A DNA stretch of 63,144 nucleotides, taken from NCBI GenBank assembly GCA_937981955.1, contig CALJNA010000063.1, positions 1 through 63,144 of the forward strand. The letters run 5' to 3'. Both the position numbers and the translations under genes were made by a program. The notes under the pieces were generated by a model. That model made no database searches and had not been told where the DNA came from. It saw only the letters and a program-made list of their open reading frames with translations. Positions 34,097 through 43,172 of this stretch are shown piece by piece. This stretch comes from an uncultured Granulosicoccaceae bacterium. GTDB taxonomy: Bacteria > Pseudomonadota > Gammaproteobacteria > Granulosicoccales > Granulosicoccaceae. The stretch's first letter is position 1. Each line of letters begins with the position of its first letter.

Positions 34097-35310
34097 TGTC
34101 AACCCACATACATATAGATACAATCGGTGGATTATCAGGCGATATGTTTATTGCCAGTATGCTCCACGCTATGCCACAGCTAAAAAGTGGTGTAGTACAG
34201 GATTTGCAAGCGGCGGGTATACTTCTGCACGTTGAATTAGAACAATCAGAACAGCTGGTTAATGGTGTCACGGCCGGTGCAATCGACTTTCCGGCTACAA
34301 GAGCAGATCCACGACCAACTCATCACTACAAGCATATTAAAAGCAGGCTGGAAAAATCCAGGCTAAACCGGACTGTTCTTGAAAGAACACTGGCTATCTT
34401 CGACTTACTGGCGGCCGCAGAAGCAAAAGTGCACGCAGTAGACATAGAAGACGTTCACTTCCACGAAATTGCCGATTGGGATTCACAGGCTGATATTGTT
34501 GCCGCCGCAAGCATCATTGAACAGGTGAACGCATCTACCTGGAGTTGCAGTTCGCTACCAATGGGAAAAGGCAGTGTGCTAACCGAGCATGGAAGACTAC
34601 CCGTTCCCGCACCGGCGACCACCGAGCTGCTTTATGGATTTGTTATGTACGATGATGGTGAATCTGGCGAGAGGATAACGCCCACCGGCGCAGCCATTTT
34701 ACGTTATCTGATTAACCCAGATAAAAATACGCAAAGGCCAAATGGGAAACTAGTGTGCTCAGGTACTGGATGCGGAAAAAAACGCTTTGACTCTTTACCA
34801 AATATTGCCCGGGTAATGGTTTTCACCACGACAGCAACCGAAGGAACCAAATTCAACGAGCACCTGCTTCACGATAACGTCAGCATTATTCAATTTGAAG
34901 TTGATGACATGACATCAGAAGAGCTGGCAACCGGATTGGAACAGCTACGTCAAATTGTCGGTGTGCTTGATGTGAGTCACCACACTCGAAGTGGCAAGAA
35001 AAACCGCACGCAATTTTCCATTCAATTACTGTGTGAACCTGAGCATCAGGATCACATAGTTGAAGCATGCTTTTTACAAACAACCACTATCGGTTTACGC
35101 ACGAGCATTTGTGCTCGAACCATTTTACGCCGCCGACAAGGTGCAATTGCTGCCCATGGCAGTTCACACCCCGTGAAACAGAGTCAGCGCCCTGATGGCG
35201 CCAGCACCGTAAAAATAGAAGCCGATGCATTGGTTGGTTATTCAACACTTGCCGAGCGAAGAAAGGTTGCGAATGACGTTGAGCAGCTTGCTCCTGCACT
35301 CGATGACTAA
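34096..35310 (+). CDS. larC: LarC, nickel insertion protein for the pincer cofactor
   Basis: A protein of 404 residues of the DUF111/LarC family. It shows THIHIDTIGGLSGDMFIASML at the N-terminus, VHFHEIADWDSQADIVAAAS, the metal-rich central part, and a C-terminal domain with QFEVDDMTSEELATGL. LarC is a CTP-dependent nickel cyclometallase that completes the cofactor. It appears as a single frame, not as the programmed-frameshift larC1/larC2 form of lactobacilli. It overlaps larA by one base and the larE start by tens of bases. Confidence 0.92.
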   Translation: MSTHIHIDTIGGLSGDMFIASMLHAMPQLKSGVVQDLQAAGILLHVELEQSEQLVNGVTAGAIDFPATRADPRPTHHYKHIKSRLEKSRLNRTVLERTLAIFDLLAAAEAKVHAVDIEDVHFHEIADWDSQADIVAAASIIEQVNASTWSCSSLPMGKGSVLTEHGRLPVPAPATTELLYGFVMYDDGESGERITPTGAAILRYLINPDKNTQRPNGKLVCSGTGCGKKRFDSLPNIARVMVFTTTATEGTKFNEHLLHDNVSIIQFEVDDMTSEELATGLEQLRQIVGVLDVSHHTRSGKKNRTQFSIQLLCEPEHQDHIVEACFLQTTTIGLRTSICARTILRRRQGAIAAHGSSHPVKQSQRPDGASTVKIEADALVGYSTLAERRKVANDVEQLAPALDD

Positions 35311-36136
35311 CGCGGCAAAGGAACGACTTTCGGTTTATCTGGCGGAACTTCCAGATTTCGCCATTGCACTTAGTGGTGGCGTTGACAGCCTGACGCTTGC
35401 ATGGATAGCTCATGAAAGTTCTTCCGGTCGATGTCAGATGGTCCATGCGATTTCGCCAGCTGTTCCTCCCGAAGCCACACATTTGGTGAAGCGCTATGCC
35501 GAATTGGCGGATTGGAACCTGACAATTATCAATGCTGATGAATACAACGACCCAAGATACAAAAGTAATCCGGTTGATCGTTGTTACTACTGCAAGACCA
35601 ATTTATACACCCGTATTAAAGAAGTCACCGGACGAGTAATTGCATCAGGTACAAATACAGATGACCTTTCCGACTACCGCCCTGGTTTGCAGGCGGCACA
35701 ACAGCACAATGTTGTTCACCCTTATGTAGAAACTGGTATTAACAAACAGACGGTTCGTAACCTGGCTTCAGCTTGCGGTCTGACAGAAGTCGCCTCACTC
35801 CCCGCACAACCATGCCTTGCCAGCCGGGTGCAGACAGGTATTGCCATTGATGCGAACGACCTTGTATTTATTAACACAATGGAAAACATGTTACGCAAAC
35901 ATCTGGACACGGGTGACATTCGATGTCGCCTAACCACAGAGGGCGTGAAAATCGAATTCGATAAAGCGCTGGTTCTGGCAACTGGCGAACAGCATGCCGC
36001 AACTCAGCTGCTCAGTATTGAACAAATGATTAAGGGATACTGCATCGAAGCAAACAAGCGCTTTCGCGGTATCGGACCATACTCGCGTGGCAGCGCCTTT
36101 TTACGTCAGACCAACATTCGCGTAGAAATCACATGA
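35273..36136 (+). CDS. larE: LarE, sulfur-insertion enzyme for the pincer cofactor
   Basis: A protein of 287 residues with start ATG 35273. GAAAGG lies upstream, but ATG 35303 is possible. The PP-loop SGGVDSLTLA binds ATP. PCLASR near residue 181 holds the cysteine that donates sulfur in the L. plantarum enzyme. A CxxC pair, C104 and C107 (RCYYCK), is also present. In some LarE proteins three cysteines bind a 4Fe-4S cluster that permits multiple turnovers. This protein could be of that type, but I cannot confirm which cysteines do so. ATGA couples it to larB. Confidence 0.9.
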   Translation: MTLSSLLLHSMTNAAKERLSVYLAELPDFAIALSGGVDSLTLAWIAHESSSGRCQMVHAISPAVPPEATHLVKRYAELADWNLTIINADEYNDPRYKSNPVDRCYYCKTNLYTRIKEVTGRVIASGTNTDDLSDYRPGLQAAQQHNVVHPYVETGINKQTVRNLASACGLTEVASLPAQPCLASRVQTGIAIDANDLVFINTMENMLRKHLDTGDIRCRLTTEGVKIEFDKALVLATGEQHAATQLLSIEQMIKGYCIEANKRFRGIGPYSRGSAFLRQTNIRVEIT

Positions 36137-36831
36137 GTGACGATTTTCGCTTCGACTGGAACAGAGAAGCACGCACCGGAGTACCAGAAGCGGTACTTGC
36201 GGAAAACAAATCAACCGAACAGCTTATCGCCATTATCAATCAGGCCTTGGACCGTACCCATCCATTGTTGCTGACTCGCATGAGTGCGTCACAGCATGCA
36301 GAGGTAGCCGTGCATTGTGATGGAGTCGAAGACTACGATGCTATTTCAAAAACTCTGATAATTGGTCAACCAGAATTAAAACCTACACTCGAAAAGAACG
36401 CTGGAGCATCGTCCACAAAAACCGCTACACCTGCCAGAAGCATTGGCGTGGTCGCTGCAGGTACATCCGATGTACCGGTAGCATCTGAAGCCGCAAGAAC
36501 TTTGCAGTTTTATGGCATTCCTTACGCACTTTATACCGATGTGGGTGTTGCAGGTTTGTGGCGACTGACTGACATCCAGCCAGAGCTTAAAAATCACTCG
36601 TTGCTTATTGCCATTGCCGGAATGGAAGGCGCTCTGTTCAGCGTGTTATCCGGTTTGGTCTCATCACCGGTTATTGCGGTTCCATCGTCAGTTGGTTATG
36701 GCGTGGCAAGCGGTGGCACAGCCGCATTACACAGCGCACTGGCCAGCTGCTCACCCGGCCTTGTCACCGTAAACATCGATAACGGTTTCGGTGCGGCATC
36801 AGCGGCCAAAAAAATGCTATCCATCGATTAA
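36133..36831 (+). CDS. larB: LarB, carboxylase/hydrolase of nicotinate mononucleotide adduct for the pincer cofactor
   Basis: A protein of 232 residues resembling PurE-type AIR carboxylase in its C-terminal half: GVVAAGTSDVPVASEAARTLQFYG, then IAGMEGALFSVLSGLVSSPVIAVPSSVGYG, and GFGAASAAKKM. LarB carboxylates and dephosphorylates nicotinic acid adenine dinucleotide to the pyridinium biscarboxylate mononucleotide, the first step of the cofactor route. ATGA coupling to larE and completion of C, E and B in one operon show that the cofactor can be made locally. Confidence 0.92.
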   Translation: MSDDFRFDWNREARTGVPEAVLAENKSTEQLIAIINQALDRTHPLLLTRMSASQHAEVAVHCDGVEDYDAISKTLIIGQPELKPTLEKNAGASSTKTATPARSIGVVAAGTSDVPVASEAARTLQFYGIPYALYTDVGVAGLWRLTDIQPELKNHSLLIAIAGMEGALFSVLSGLVSSPVIAVPSSVGYGVASGGTAALHSALASCSPGLVTVNIDNGFGAASAAKKMLSID

Positions 36832-36999
36832 GGCGGATACTGCATCGAAGCACCTGCACCCGTGCTTCCAGTATGTTGAATTTCGGTAAAACTACCATCT
36901 TGTGCGCGTCAAACTTCACCACAAATTGCATGTGTGTACTGGCACAGTGTTGATTAAATTCAACAGCTTGATCACACCACTACGGTGCCGGAGTTCAAC

Positions 37000-38463
37000 A
37001 TGGAAAAGTACAGTGTATTCAGTCAGCGTATCGGTTTAATCTGTCTGGTCAGTTTACTCGGAGCATGCCAGCCTGCAGCCGAGACTCCATCAGGCACGCA
37101 AAACACAACTTCGCCAACCGTGCAGCCGTTCGACAACAGCGACTGCCTGGAAACAGGTTGTGGTTCGACCTCATTCCGCCCCGACGACGTGAACACCGGT
37201 CCAAGCGACAGGGAACAACTCGAAACAGCCTTACGAGCATCATTAATTGGACAATCTGGCGGACTGGGATTAACAGCGTTCATGCTTCCCGACAGCGATG
37301 ACTTCGCGTCGATTCCACAAGATCCTTCAAACCCGATAACCAAAGAAAAAGTCGAACTTGGTCGTATGTTCTTCCACGATAACCGGTTTGCACTGGACGG
37401 TTTTTCAGATCAATCTCCAAGTTGGTCTTGTTCAACCTGTCATACTGTCGCAACCGGCTTTAAACCCGGCGTACCACAAGGTATCGGTGAAGGTGGCGAA
37501 GGCATTGGCGTTGATCGTCGATTATCTTTCGGATTCGATCCACTGGCGGCAGACGGGTCAGTCAACAAACCCGATATGCAACCCATCGCCGTCCCATCCA
37601 TATTGAATGTTGCATTCCAGGAAGTTGTTTTGTGGAACGGACAACTGGGCAATGCGAGTAACGGCTTGATCAACAGTGCATTACCGACTGATGTCGTTAT
37701 CACCGATAACCTGCCATCCAGCGTTAATTCACATCAGTTAGCTGGCATTGAGTCTCAGGCCATAGCCGGACAAATCGTGCACCGCCTGCGATTCACTGAA
37801 AACTCGCCTTTGCAAAATCTGCAAAGCTATAGAACCATGTGGAATGCAGCATACCCCGGCGGAAGCAACGATGTATTAGAGGATGTTGCCAAGGCAATTG
37901 CGTCATTTGAACGAACGGTCTATGCGAATCAGGCTCCGTTTCAACTTTGGCTGCGCGGTGAGAGTGATGCGCTGAACGAATCTGAACTGGCTGGCGCCAA
38001 TTTGTTCTTCGGCAAAGCCGGCTGTTCAGCATGTCATCAGGGACCGGCACTTAGTTCTCGTGAAGGTGCCGGAGAAGATGAATTGTTCTTCGCTTTAGGG
38101 TTTGCAGATTTCGACAATAACAAAGTCGCCATCCATGGGCATATTGAAGATAACGCACGATTAGGTCGTGGCGGGTTTACCGGCAACCCTGACCAAAACT
38201 ATCAGTTCAAAGTACCCCAGCTGTATAATCTGGCCGATACTGAAGTGTTTGGCCACGGTGCAAGCTTTCATTCAATTAAAGAGGTGGTTGAATACAAAAA
38301 CAACGCAATACCTCAAAATGCTGACGCGCTGGTTAATATTGATTTCCGATTTCAACCGTTGAATCTGAGTATTCGTGAAGTAAATGAGCTGACAACCTTT
38401 CTAACCACAGCTTTGCATGATCCGAATCTTGCCCGTTATCTGCCCGAGCAATTGCCCCGCTAG
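37000..38463 (+). CDS. Di-haem cytochrome c peroxidase / MauG-family lipoprotein
   Basis: A protein of 487 residues from ATG 37000, with GGAG 6 nt upstream. The GTG five codons earlier is less likely. The lipoprotein signal ends in SLLGAC. Two CxxCH haem motifs (CSTCH and CSACH) mark a periplasmic di-haem enzyme of the CcpA/MauG family, and the second half contains LGRGGFTGNPDQNYQFKVPQ. It probably reduces hydrogen peroxide or oxidises a partner protein. No methylamine dehydrogenase is present, so a true MauG role is unlikely. It is followed by a strong 16-bp inverted repeat. Confidence 0.88.
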   Translation: MEKYSVFSQRIGLICLVSLLGACQPAAETPSGTQNTTSPTVQPFDNSDCLETGCGSTSFRPDDVNTGPSDREQLETALRASLIGQSGGLGLTAFMLPDSDDFASIPQDPSNPITKEKVELGRMFFHDNRFALDGFSDQSPSWSCSTCHTVATGFKPGVPQGIGEGGEGIGVDRRLSFGFDPLAADGSVNKPDMQPIAVPSILNVAFQEVVLWNGQLGNASNGLINSALPTDVVITDNLPSSVNSHQLAGIESQAIAGQIVHRLRFTENSPLQNLQSYRTMWNAAYPGGSNDVLEDVAKAIASFERTVYANQAPFQLWLRGESDALNESELAGANLFFGKAGCSACHQGPALSSREGAGEDELFFALGFADFDNNKVAIHGHIEDNARLGRGGFTGNPDQNYQFKVPQLYNLADTEVFGHGASFHSIKEVVEYKNNAIPQNADALVNIDFRFQPLNLSIREVNELTTFLTTALHDPNLARYLPEQLPR

Positions 38464-38480
38464 GATTAACCATTTATCAA

Positions 38481-38520
38481 TCGTTTCATTGTGCCCGCTG
38501 TCGTGGGCACAATGAAACGA
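38481..38520. repeat. Perfect 16-bp-arm inverted repeat between convergent genes
   Basis: Arms TCGTTTCATTGTGCCC (38481-38496) and GGGCACAATGAAACGA (38505-38520) are separated by 8 bases. The hairpin is very stable, but neither strand has a clear U-tract after it. A bidirectional transcript-end structure is likely, while a classical rho-independent terminator is not certain. Confidence 0.8.
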
Positions 38521-38588
38521 AACCAAAAAAGACGTGAAACTAAAAAAAGATTTTGCTCTGAGTGTCTGAGCCTGACACTATACAAACA

Positions 38589-39572
38589 CTAGCCGTTTAA
38601 CGAATCTGTTGTGATCTTTCCTGTGTCCAGCAAGTGCGCAAACTGCTCTACATCAGACTGAATAGCCTGCTTCAATGGTGTGTGCGGCACCTTGCCCAGC
38701 AGACTGCGTAATCCTGCATCATCAAAATCCGATGGAAACGGCAATGCGTTATTCTTCTCGAAAGTTATTTGAGACTCGGGGTATAGCTGCTTCAACAATG
38801 CGACGTACTCTGCGACCTCTATAACATCGTTACGTAAATTGAAAACATCAGCCCCTTGATATTCCGCCAAAGCGCTGTCAATGAATATCCTGGCAACATC
38901 GTTCGCATGTTGAACTGTTATTGGTCCATCGAACCTTATATGAAAGGGTTTGTTAGCCGCAATGGCCAGCGTCGCTTTGGCAATATCAGCCGTCATTCCC
39001 TGATCGCGACACACTCCATAGACGGTATAAGGCCGCAAACCAACACTGCCGACCTGCCAATCCTGCCAATACACTTTTGCCGTGTTTTCATTTGCCGTTT
39101 TATAGACACCGTACAGATTGTTCGGCAAAGGCAGGTCTGCGTCGGTGAGCGCCCGATCAGGATAATTTTCTGGTGCACCTAACACACCAACTGAACTGGC
39201 ATAACTTAAACCACGAACTCCGTGATGCCGAGCTGCTTCAAACAGGTTAACTGTACCGACCACATTGACGGCAGCGCCCAATGACGGATTGGCTTTGCAA
39301 AAAGGTATCTGTAACCCGGCAAGGTGTACGATGTGCGTTGGTTTAACCTTCTCTACAAGCCCGTTTACGGCTTGCACGTCCGTGACGTCCAGTTTTTCCC
39401 ACTCAATGGTGTCAAGCTCCTGGTCACTCAATAACAGTTTTGGCCGGCTCACGGTCATATCAAGGTCGGTGGCAATGATTTTCGCGCCATCGTTTATAAG
39501 GTTCCTGAGCACCCACGCGCCAAGACACCCCATGGTGCCCGTTACCAGAAAAGTCGCATTGCTTGCAGACAT
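38589..39572 (-). CDS. NAD-dependent epimerase/dehydratase family protein (extended SDR)
   Basis: A protein of 327 residues. The cofactor motif TGTMGCLGAWVLRNL is near the N-terminus and the catalytic YGVYK is in the middle (NNLYGVYKTANE). The conserved serine region is SYASSVG. It is of the nucleotide-sugar epimerase/uronate dehydrogenase type. The substrate is unclear. It is convergent with the peroxidase and divergent from the GST gene, with about 90 bp between starts. Confidence 0.85.
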   Translation of the reverse strand: MSASNATFLVTGTMGCLGAWVLRNLINDGAKIIATDLDMTVSRPKLLLSDQELDTIEWEKLDVTDVQAVNGLVEKVKPTHIVHLAGLQIPFCKANPSLGAAVNVVGTVNLFEAARHHGVRGLSYASSVGVLGAPENYPDRALTDADLPLPNNLYGVYKTANENTAKVYWQDWQVGSVGLRPYTVYGVCRDQGMTADIAKATLAIAANKPFHIRFDGPITVQHANDVARIFIDSALAEYQGADVFNLRNDVIEVAEYVALLKQLYPESQITFEKNNALPFPSDFDDAGLRSLLGKVPHTPLKQAIQSDVEQFAHLLDTGKITTDSLNG

Positions 39573-39664
39573 GAATGTATCAACTCCTGATGCTGTTCAA
39601 AGAACATTACTCGATTATCGCTTACACTACCGACAGGCTCTCTGAGCGTCAACAGAATAAAATC

Positions 39665-40591
39665 ATGTCCGATATCATCCTGCACCACTACCCGCCTTCG
39701 CCAGTCTCGGAAAAAATCAGAGTGGCTCTGGGTTTCAAGAAGTTGGCGTGGAAATCGGTAGAACAAAACCGGTTGCCGGACCGCCCAGAGCTTTTTGCCA
39801 TGACAGGCGGATACAGACGCATTCCAGTCATGCAAATTGGCGCGGACATATACTGCGATACGCAATGCATATTCAGAGAACTCGAACAGCGATTTCCAAA
39901 GCCAAGCTTTCACTCGTCCGGAAACAGCGGCGCTGCATTCGGCCTGTCGCGATGGATTGATGCGCCACTTTTTGAGCTAGGTGTGCGGGTCGCGTTTGCC
40001 CCTGTTGCCGATTCATTGCCACCCGAGTTAATCGCTGATCGAACACGGCTCTATTTTGGTCCCGAAGGTGACATGGCTGCCGAAGCTAAAGATCTGCCGC
40101 ACACGCTGGCCCAACTTCGAGCGCAATTGGGTTGGCTCGATGATCAACTGAAAGCCAATGGTGCTTTTATGCATGGCGCTAAAGCCAGCCTGTCTGATCT
40201 GCTTGCCTGGCATGTCGTGTGGTTTGTAAAGGGCCGCTATGGTGATGCTGAATTGCTGCTGTCAGAGTTCCCTGGTGTATTAGGCTGGGTTTCGCGCATG
40301 GAAGCGATCGGTCATGGCACTTCAGAACCGCTAACGCCAGATGAAGCTCTTGGTATTGCGCTAAACGCCACACCGGAAACGGCTGAACAGACCGATGCGG
40401 CCGATCCGCAAGGCCTCAGACCTGGAATGAATGTAGGTGTGTCTCCGCTAACCAACAGTGGGGAAACCGCGGTCAACGGCGTTGTTCGGGCGGTATCCCG
40501 CGACCGGATTTCGCTGGCCAGATACGACGATCGCTGTGGTGATGTGGTCGTCCATTTTCCACGTGTAGGATATCGAGTCAGCGCGCTCTGA
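39665..40591 (+). CDS. Glutathione S-transferase family protein with long C-terminus
   Basis: A protein of 308 residues from ATG 39665. The thioredoxin-like GST N-domain (residues 1-80) has LHHYPPSPVSEKIRVALGF and the cis-proline RRIPVMQIG. It continues in a helical C-domain and an unusual extra tail of about 70 residues (NVGVSPLTNSGETAVNGVVR, YDDRCGDVVVHFPRVGYRV) that looks like a small beta domain. Function unknown. Glutathione conjugation or isomerisation is the family role. Confidence 0.82.
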   Translation: MSDIILHHYPPSPVSEKIRVALGFKKLAWKSVEQNRLPDRPELFAMTGGYRRIPVMQIGADIYCDTQCIFRELEQRFPKPSFHSSGNSGAAFGLSRWIDAPLFELGVRVAFAPVADSLPPELIADRTRLYFGPEGDMAAEAKDLPHTLAQLRAQLGWLDDQLKANGAFMHGAKASLSDLLAWHVVWFVKGRYGDAELLLSEFPGVLGWVSRMEAIGHGTSEPLTPDEALGIALNATPETAEQTDAADPQGLRPGMNVGVSPLTNSGETAVNGVVRAVSRDRISLARYDDRCGDVVVHFPRVGYRVSAL

Positions 40592-40730
40592 GCGGTCGCT
40601 GCCACAGGCACACAAGTGCTCCGGAGTGTATCGTCAAGTGCATGACGGTACGACAAACCTGAACCGGCCCGAAAAACCGGTATTAATATCAGTACGGCAA
40701 CACGCTCGTGCGCGTTTTAGGTGGTCAAAC

Positions 40731-40811
40731 ATGAGTCAATGCGGTAACGTGGCTCGGCTTTGCTGTTGCACAGTCAGTCGCCTTTCGGAAATGACCCCAA
40801 AACACCCATGA
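40731..40811 (+). CDS. 26-residue leader ORF overlapping the DEAD-box helicase start
   Basis: ATG 40731 has a good AGGTGG ribosome site 6 nt upstream. The frame encodes a Cys-rich peptide (RLCCCTVSRLSEM inside) and ends in TGA that overlaps the helicase ATG (ATGA at 40808-40811). The helicase start lacks a clear ribosome site of its own, so its translation may depend on this leader. No similarity can be claimed. Confidence 0.5.
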   Translation: MSQCGNVARLCCCTVSRLSEMTPKHP

Positions 40812-42676
40812 CCACACATGAAACCATCGCGTTTAGCGATCTGAAACTGAATCGCAATGTGCTTAGCGCACTGAACGATGTTGGGTACGAAACACCCTCA
40901 CCAATACAAGCGCAAACCATCCCGCTGTTACTCGATGGCGCCGATCTGGTTGGTCAGGCCCAGACAGGTACCGGAAAAACAGCAGCGTTCGCATTGCCGG
41001 TTCTGTCTAATCTGAATCTTTCCACCAAACCTGTTCAAGTGCTTGTGCTTACACCGACTCGAGAACTTGCTATTCAGGTTGCCGAAGCTTTCCAGAAATA
41101 CGCCAAACATTTAAAAGGCTTCCACGTACTGCCAGTATACGGCGGTCAGGATTATCAAACTCAACTACGGTCACTGAATCGCGGTGTACACGTCGTTGTC
41201 GGTACGCCAGGCCGAGTCATGGATCACATGCGGCGCGGTACACTAAAGCTGGACGCACTCACCACTCTGGTGCTTGATGAAGCAGATGAAATGCTGCGCA
41301 TGGGTTTCATTGATGATGTTGAATGGATTCTGGAGAAAACCCCGGCTAAGCGTCAGATCGCATTGTTCTCTGCAACCATGCCAACACAAATCAGACGAAT
41401 CGCAACTAAATACCTGAACAGCCCCGAACACGTCACTGTTAAAAGTAAAACCAGCACGGCCAGCACCATAAGACAGCGTTTCTGGCCCGTCAGTGGCACG
41501 CACAAGCTCGATGCATTAACCCGTATTCTTGAAGCTGAGCCGTTTGATGCGATGCTGGTGTTTGTCAGAACTAAAACCTCAACGCTTGAACTTGCAGAAA
41601 AACTGGAAGCAAGAGGCTATGCGTGTTCCGCATTAAACGGTGATATTCCCCAAAACCAGCGCGAACGAACGGTCGAACATTTGAAAAATGGCAAAATCGA
41701 TATTATCGTTGCTACCGATGTTGCTGCTCGCGGACTGGATGTTGCTCGAATCAGTCACGTTATTAACTATGACATTCCGACCGATATAGAAGCCTATATA
41801 CATCGAATCGGTCGAACCGGTCGTGCAGGCAGACACGGCGATGCCATTCTGTTTGTTGCACCTCGCGAACGAAGATTGCAATTTGCGATAGAAAAAGCGA
41901 CCGGCAAAACTATTGAACCGATGGACTTGCCGAGTAACGAACTAATCAATGAACGACGCGTAAAACGTTTCAAACAGCGCATTACCGATACATTGGAAGG
42001 CGATGATTTATCGTTTTTCGAAGAGCTGATCGAGTCTTATCAACAAGAGCACGATGTACCTTATGAAAAAATTGCAGCAGCACTGGCTCAGCTGATGCAA
42101 GGCGACACACCTTTCTTGTTCTTGAACAAGCCTCCACGCAAGACTCGCGCTAATAGCGCGAACGAGAAGCAACGCGAACACGAGCCGACCAGTAAAAATC
42201 GCTCGCATAGAAAAGGAGTTTCCAACGATACCTCCCTGCTTGCTGAAGAATTCAAACCTGCAAAACCTGCTGTCCATCGCCCGGTTGAAAAAGGCATGGA
42301 ACGTTTTCGCCTTGAGGTGGGTTCGATCAACGATGTTAAGCCGGGTAATATCGTTGGCGCCATTGCCAATGAAGCTGGTATTGATAGCCAGTACATCGGT
42401 CAGATCGTTATCGAATCAGATCACAGTCTGATAGACCTGCCAGAGGGAATGCCCAAGGAGATCTTCGCAGATTTGAAAAAAACCCGAGTGTGCGGCGTAC
42501 CGTTGCGGCTTTCCAGATTAAAGGATGCCAGAAACCAGTCAACCGATGCGTCGGAGGGGAAAAAACGCAAAGCCAGCTCCAACCCGAAAAACAAGGCGAA
42601 GAGCAAAAGCAAAAGCACCAAGTCGAAAGGTAATCCTAAAACCAAAAAGAAAAACAAGGAAAAACACCCAGCCTGA
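40808..42676 (+). CDS. DEAD-box ATP-dependent RNA helicase (DeaD/CsdA-like)
   Basis: A protein of 622 residues. Helicase core motifs: Q-motif PSPIQAQTIP, Walker A AQTGTGKTAA, VLDEADEML, SAT, and HRIGRTGRAGR. After the core comes a DbpA-like RNA-binding domain (RFRLEVGSINDVKPGNIVGAIANEAGI to LIDLPEGMP) and a lysine-rich tail of about 60 residues typical of DeaD. It unwinds rRNA and mRNA structure, notably in ribosome assembly and cold. ATG 40808 is favoured over the frame extension upstream because it begins with the usual family start. Confidence 0.9.
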   Translation: MTTHETIAFSDLKLNRNVLSALNDVGYETPSPIQAQTIPLLLDGADLVGQAQTGTGKTAAFALPVLSNLNLSTKPVQVLVLTPTRELAIQVAEAFQKYAKHLKGFHVLPVYGGQDYQTQLRSLNRGVHVVVGTPGRVMDHMRRGTLKLDALTTLVLDEADEMLRMGFIDDVEWILEKTPAKRQIALFSATMPTQIRRIATKYLNSPEHVTVKSKTSTASTIRQRFWPVSGTHKLDALTRILEAEPFDAMLVFVRTKTSTLELAEKLEARGYACSALNGDIPQNQRERTVEHLKNGKIDIIVATDVAARGLDVARISHVINYDIPTDIEAYIHRIGRTGRAGRHGDAILFVAPRERRLQFAIEKATGKTIEPMDLPSNELINERRVKRFKQRITDTLEGDDLSFFEELIESYQQEHDVPYEKIAAALAQLMQGDTPFLFLNKPPRKTRANSANEKQREHEPTSKNRSHRKGVSNDTSLLAEEFKPAKPAVHRPVEKGMERFRLEVGSINDVKPGNIVGAIANEAGIDSQYIGQIVIESDHSLIDLPEGMPKEIFADLKKTRVCGVPLRLSRLKDARNQSTDASEGKKRKASSNPKNKAKSKSKSTKSKGNPKTKKKNKEKHPA

Positions 42677-42764
42677 CAAACGGTAGCGATGTCGCGATTT
42701 TATAACAACACCACCATGACCAACGGTTAAACTGATACCCACATAGATTAAAGAGCAGGCCGCT

Positions 42765-43166
42765 ATGAAAGAGAATCACCCCGTTGTTGGTAGTTGCTTA
42801 TGTGGGAAAGTCAGCTTTAAAATTGACGAGCTGATCAGAGACGTGGTCATGTGCCATTGTCAGCAATGTCGAAAGCAAACAGGGCATCTCGTAGCAGCAA
42901 CGCGAATCAAAGACACTGGTATTGAGCTCAGTGGCGACGAACATTTAACCTGGTACTCCGCAAGCGACGAGGCAAAGCGAGGTTTCTGCAAGCATTGCGG
43001 CTCTGTGCTGTTCTGGAAGAGTAACGGCTCAGATACCACCGCCGTCATGGCAGGTTCTCTGGAAAGCCCAACCGGCCTGGAAACCAAATCACATATTTTC
43101 ACCGAATACAAAGGTGATTACTACGAAATAACCGATGACCTGCCGCAACACAAACACTCGGACTAA
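42765..43166 (+). CDS. GFA-family (glutathione-dependent formaldehyde-activating enzyme-like) protein
   Basis: A protein of 133 residues, zinc-binding type. Cysteine motifs are GSCLCGKVSF, CHCQQCRKQTGH and FCKHCGSVLF, which together make the two zinc sites of the fold. The family includes Gfa of methylotrophs, which adds glutathione to formaldehyde, but most members are of unknown function. It is a candidate for formaldehyde handling in this genome, but it is not near the methylamine genes. Confidence 0.85.
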   Translation: MKENHPVVGSCLCGKVSFKIDELIRDVVMCHCQQCRKQTGHLVAATRIKDTGIELSGDEHLTWYSASDEAKRGFCKHCGSVLFWKSNGSDTTAVMAGSLESPTGLETKSHIFTEYKGDYYEITDDLPQHKHSD

Positions 43167-43172
43167 TCTAGG

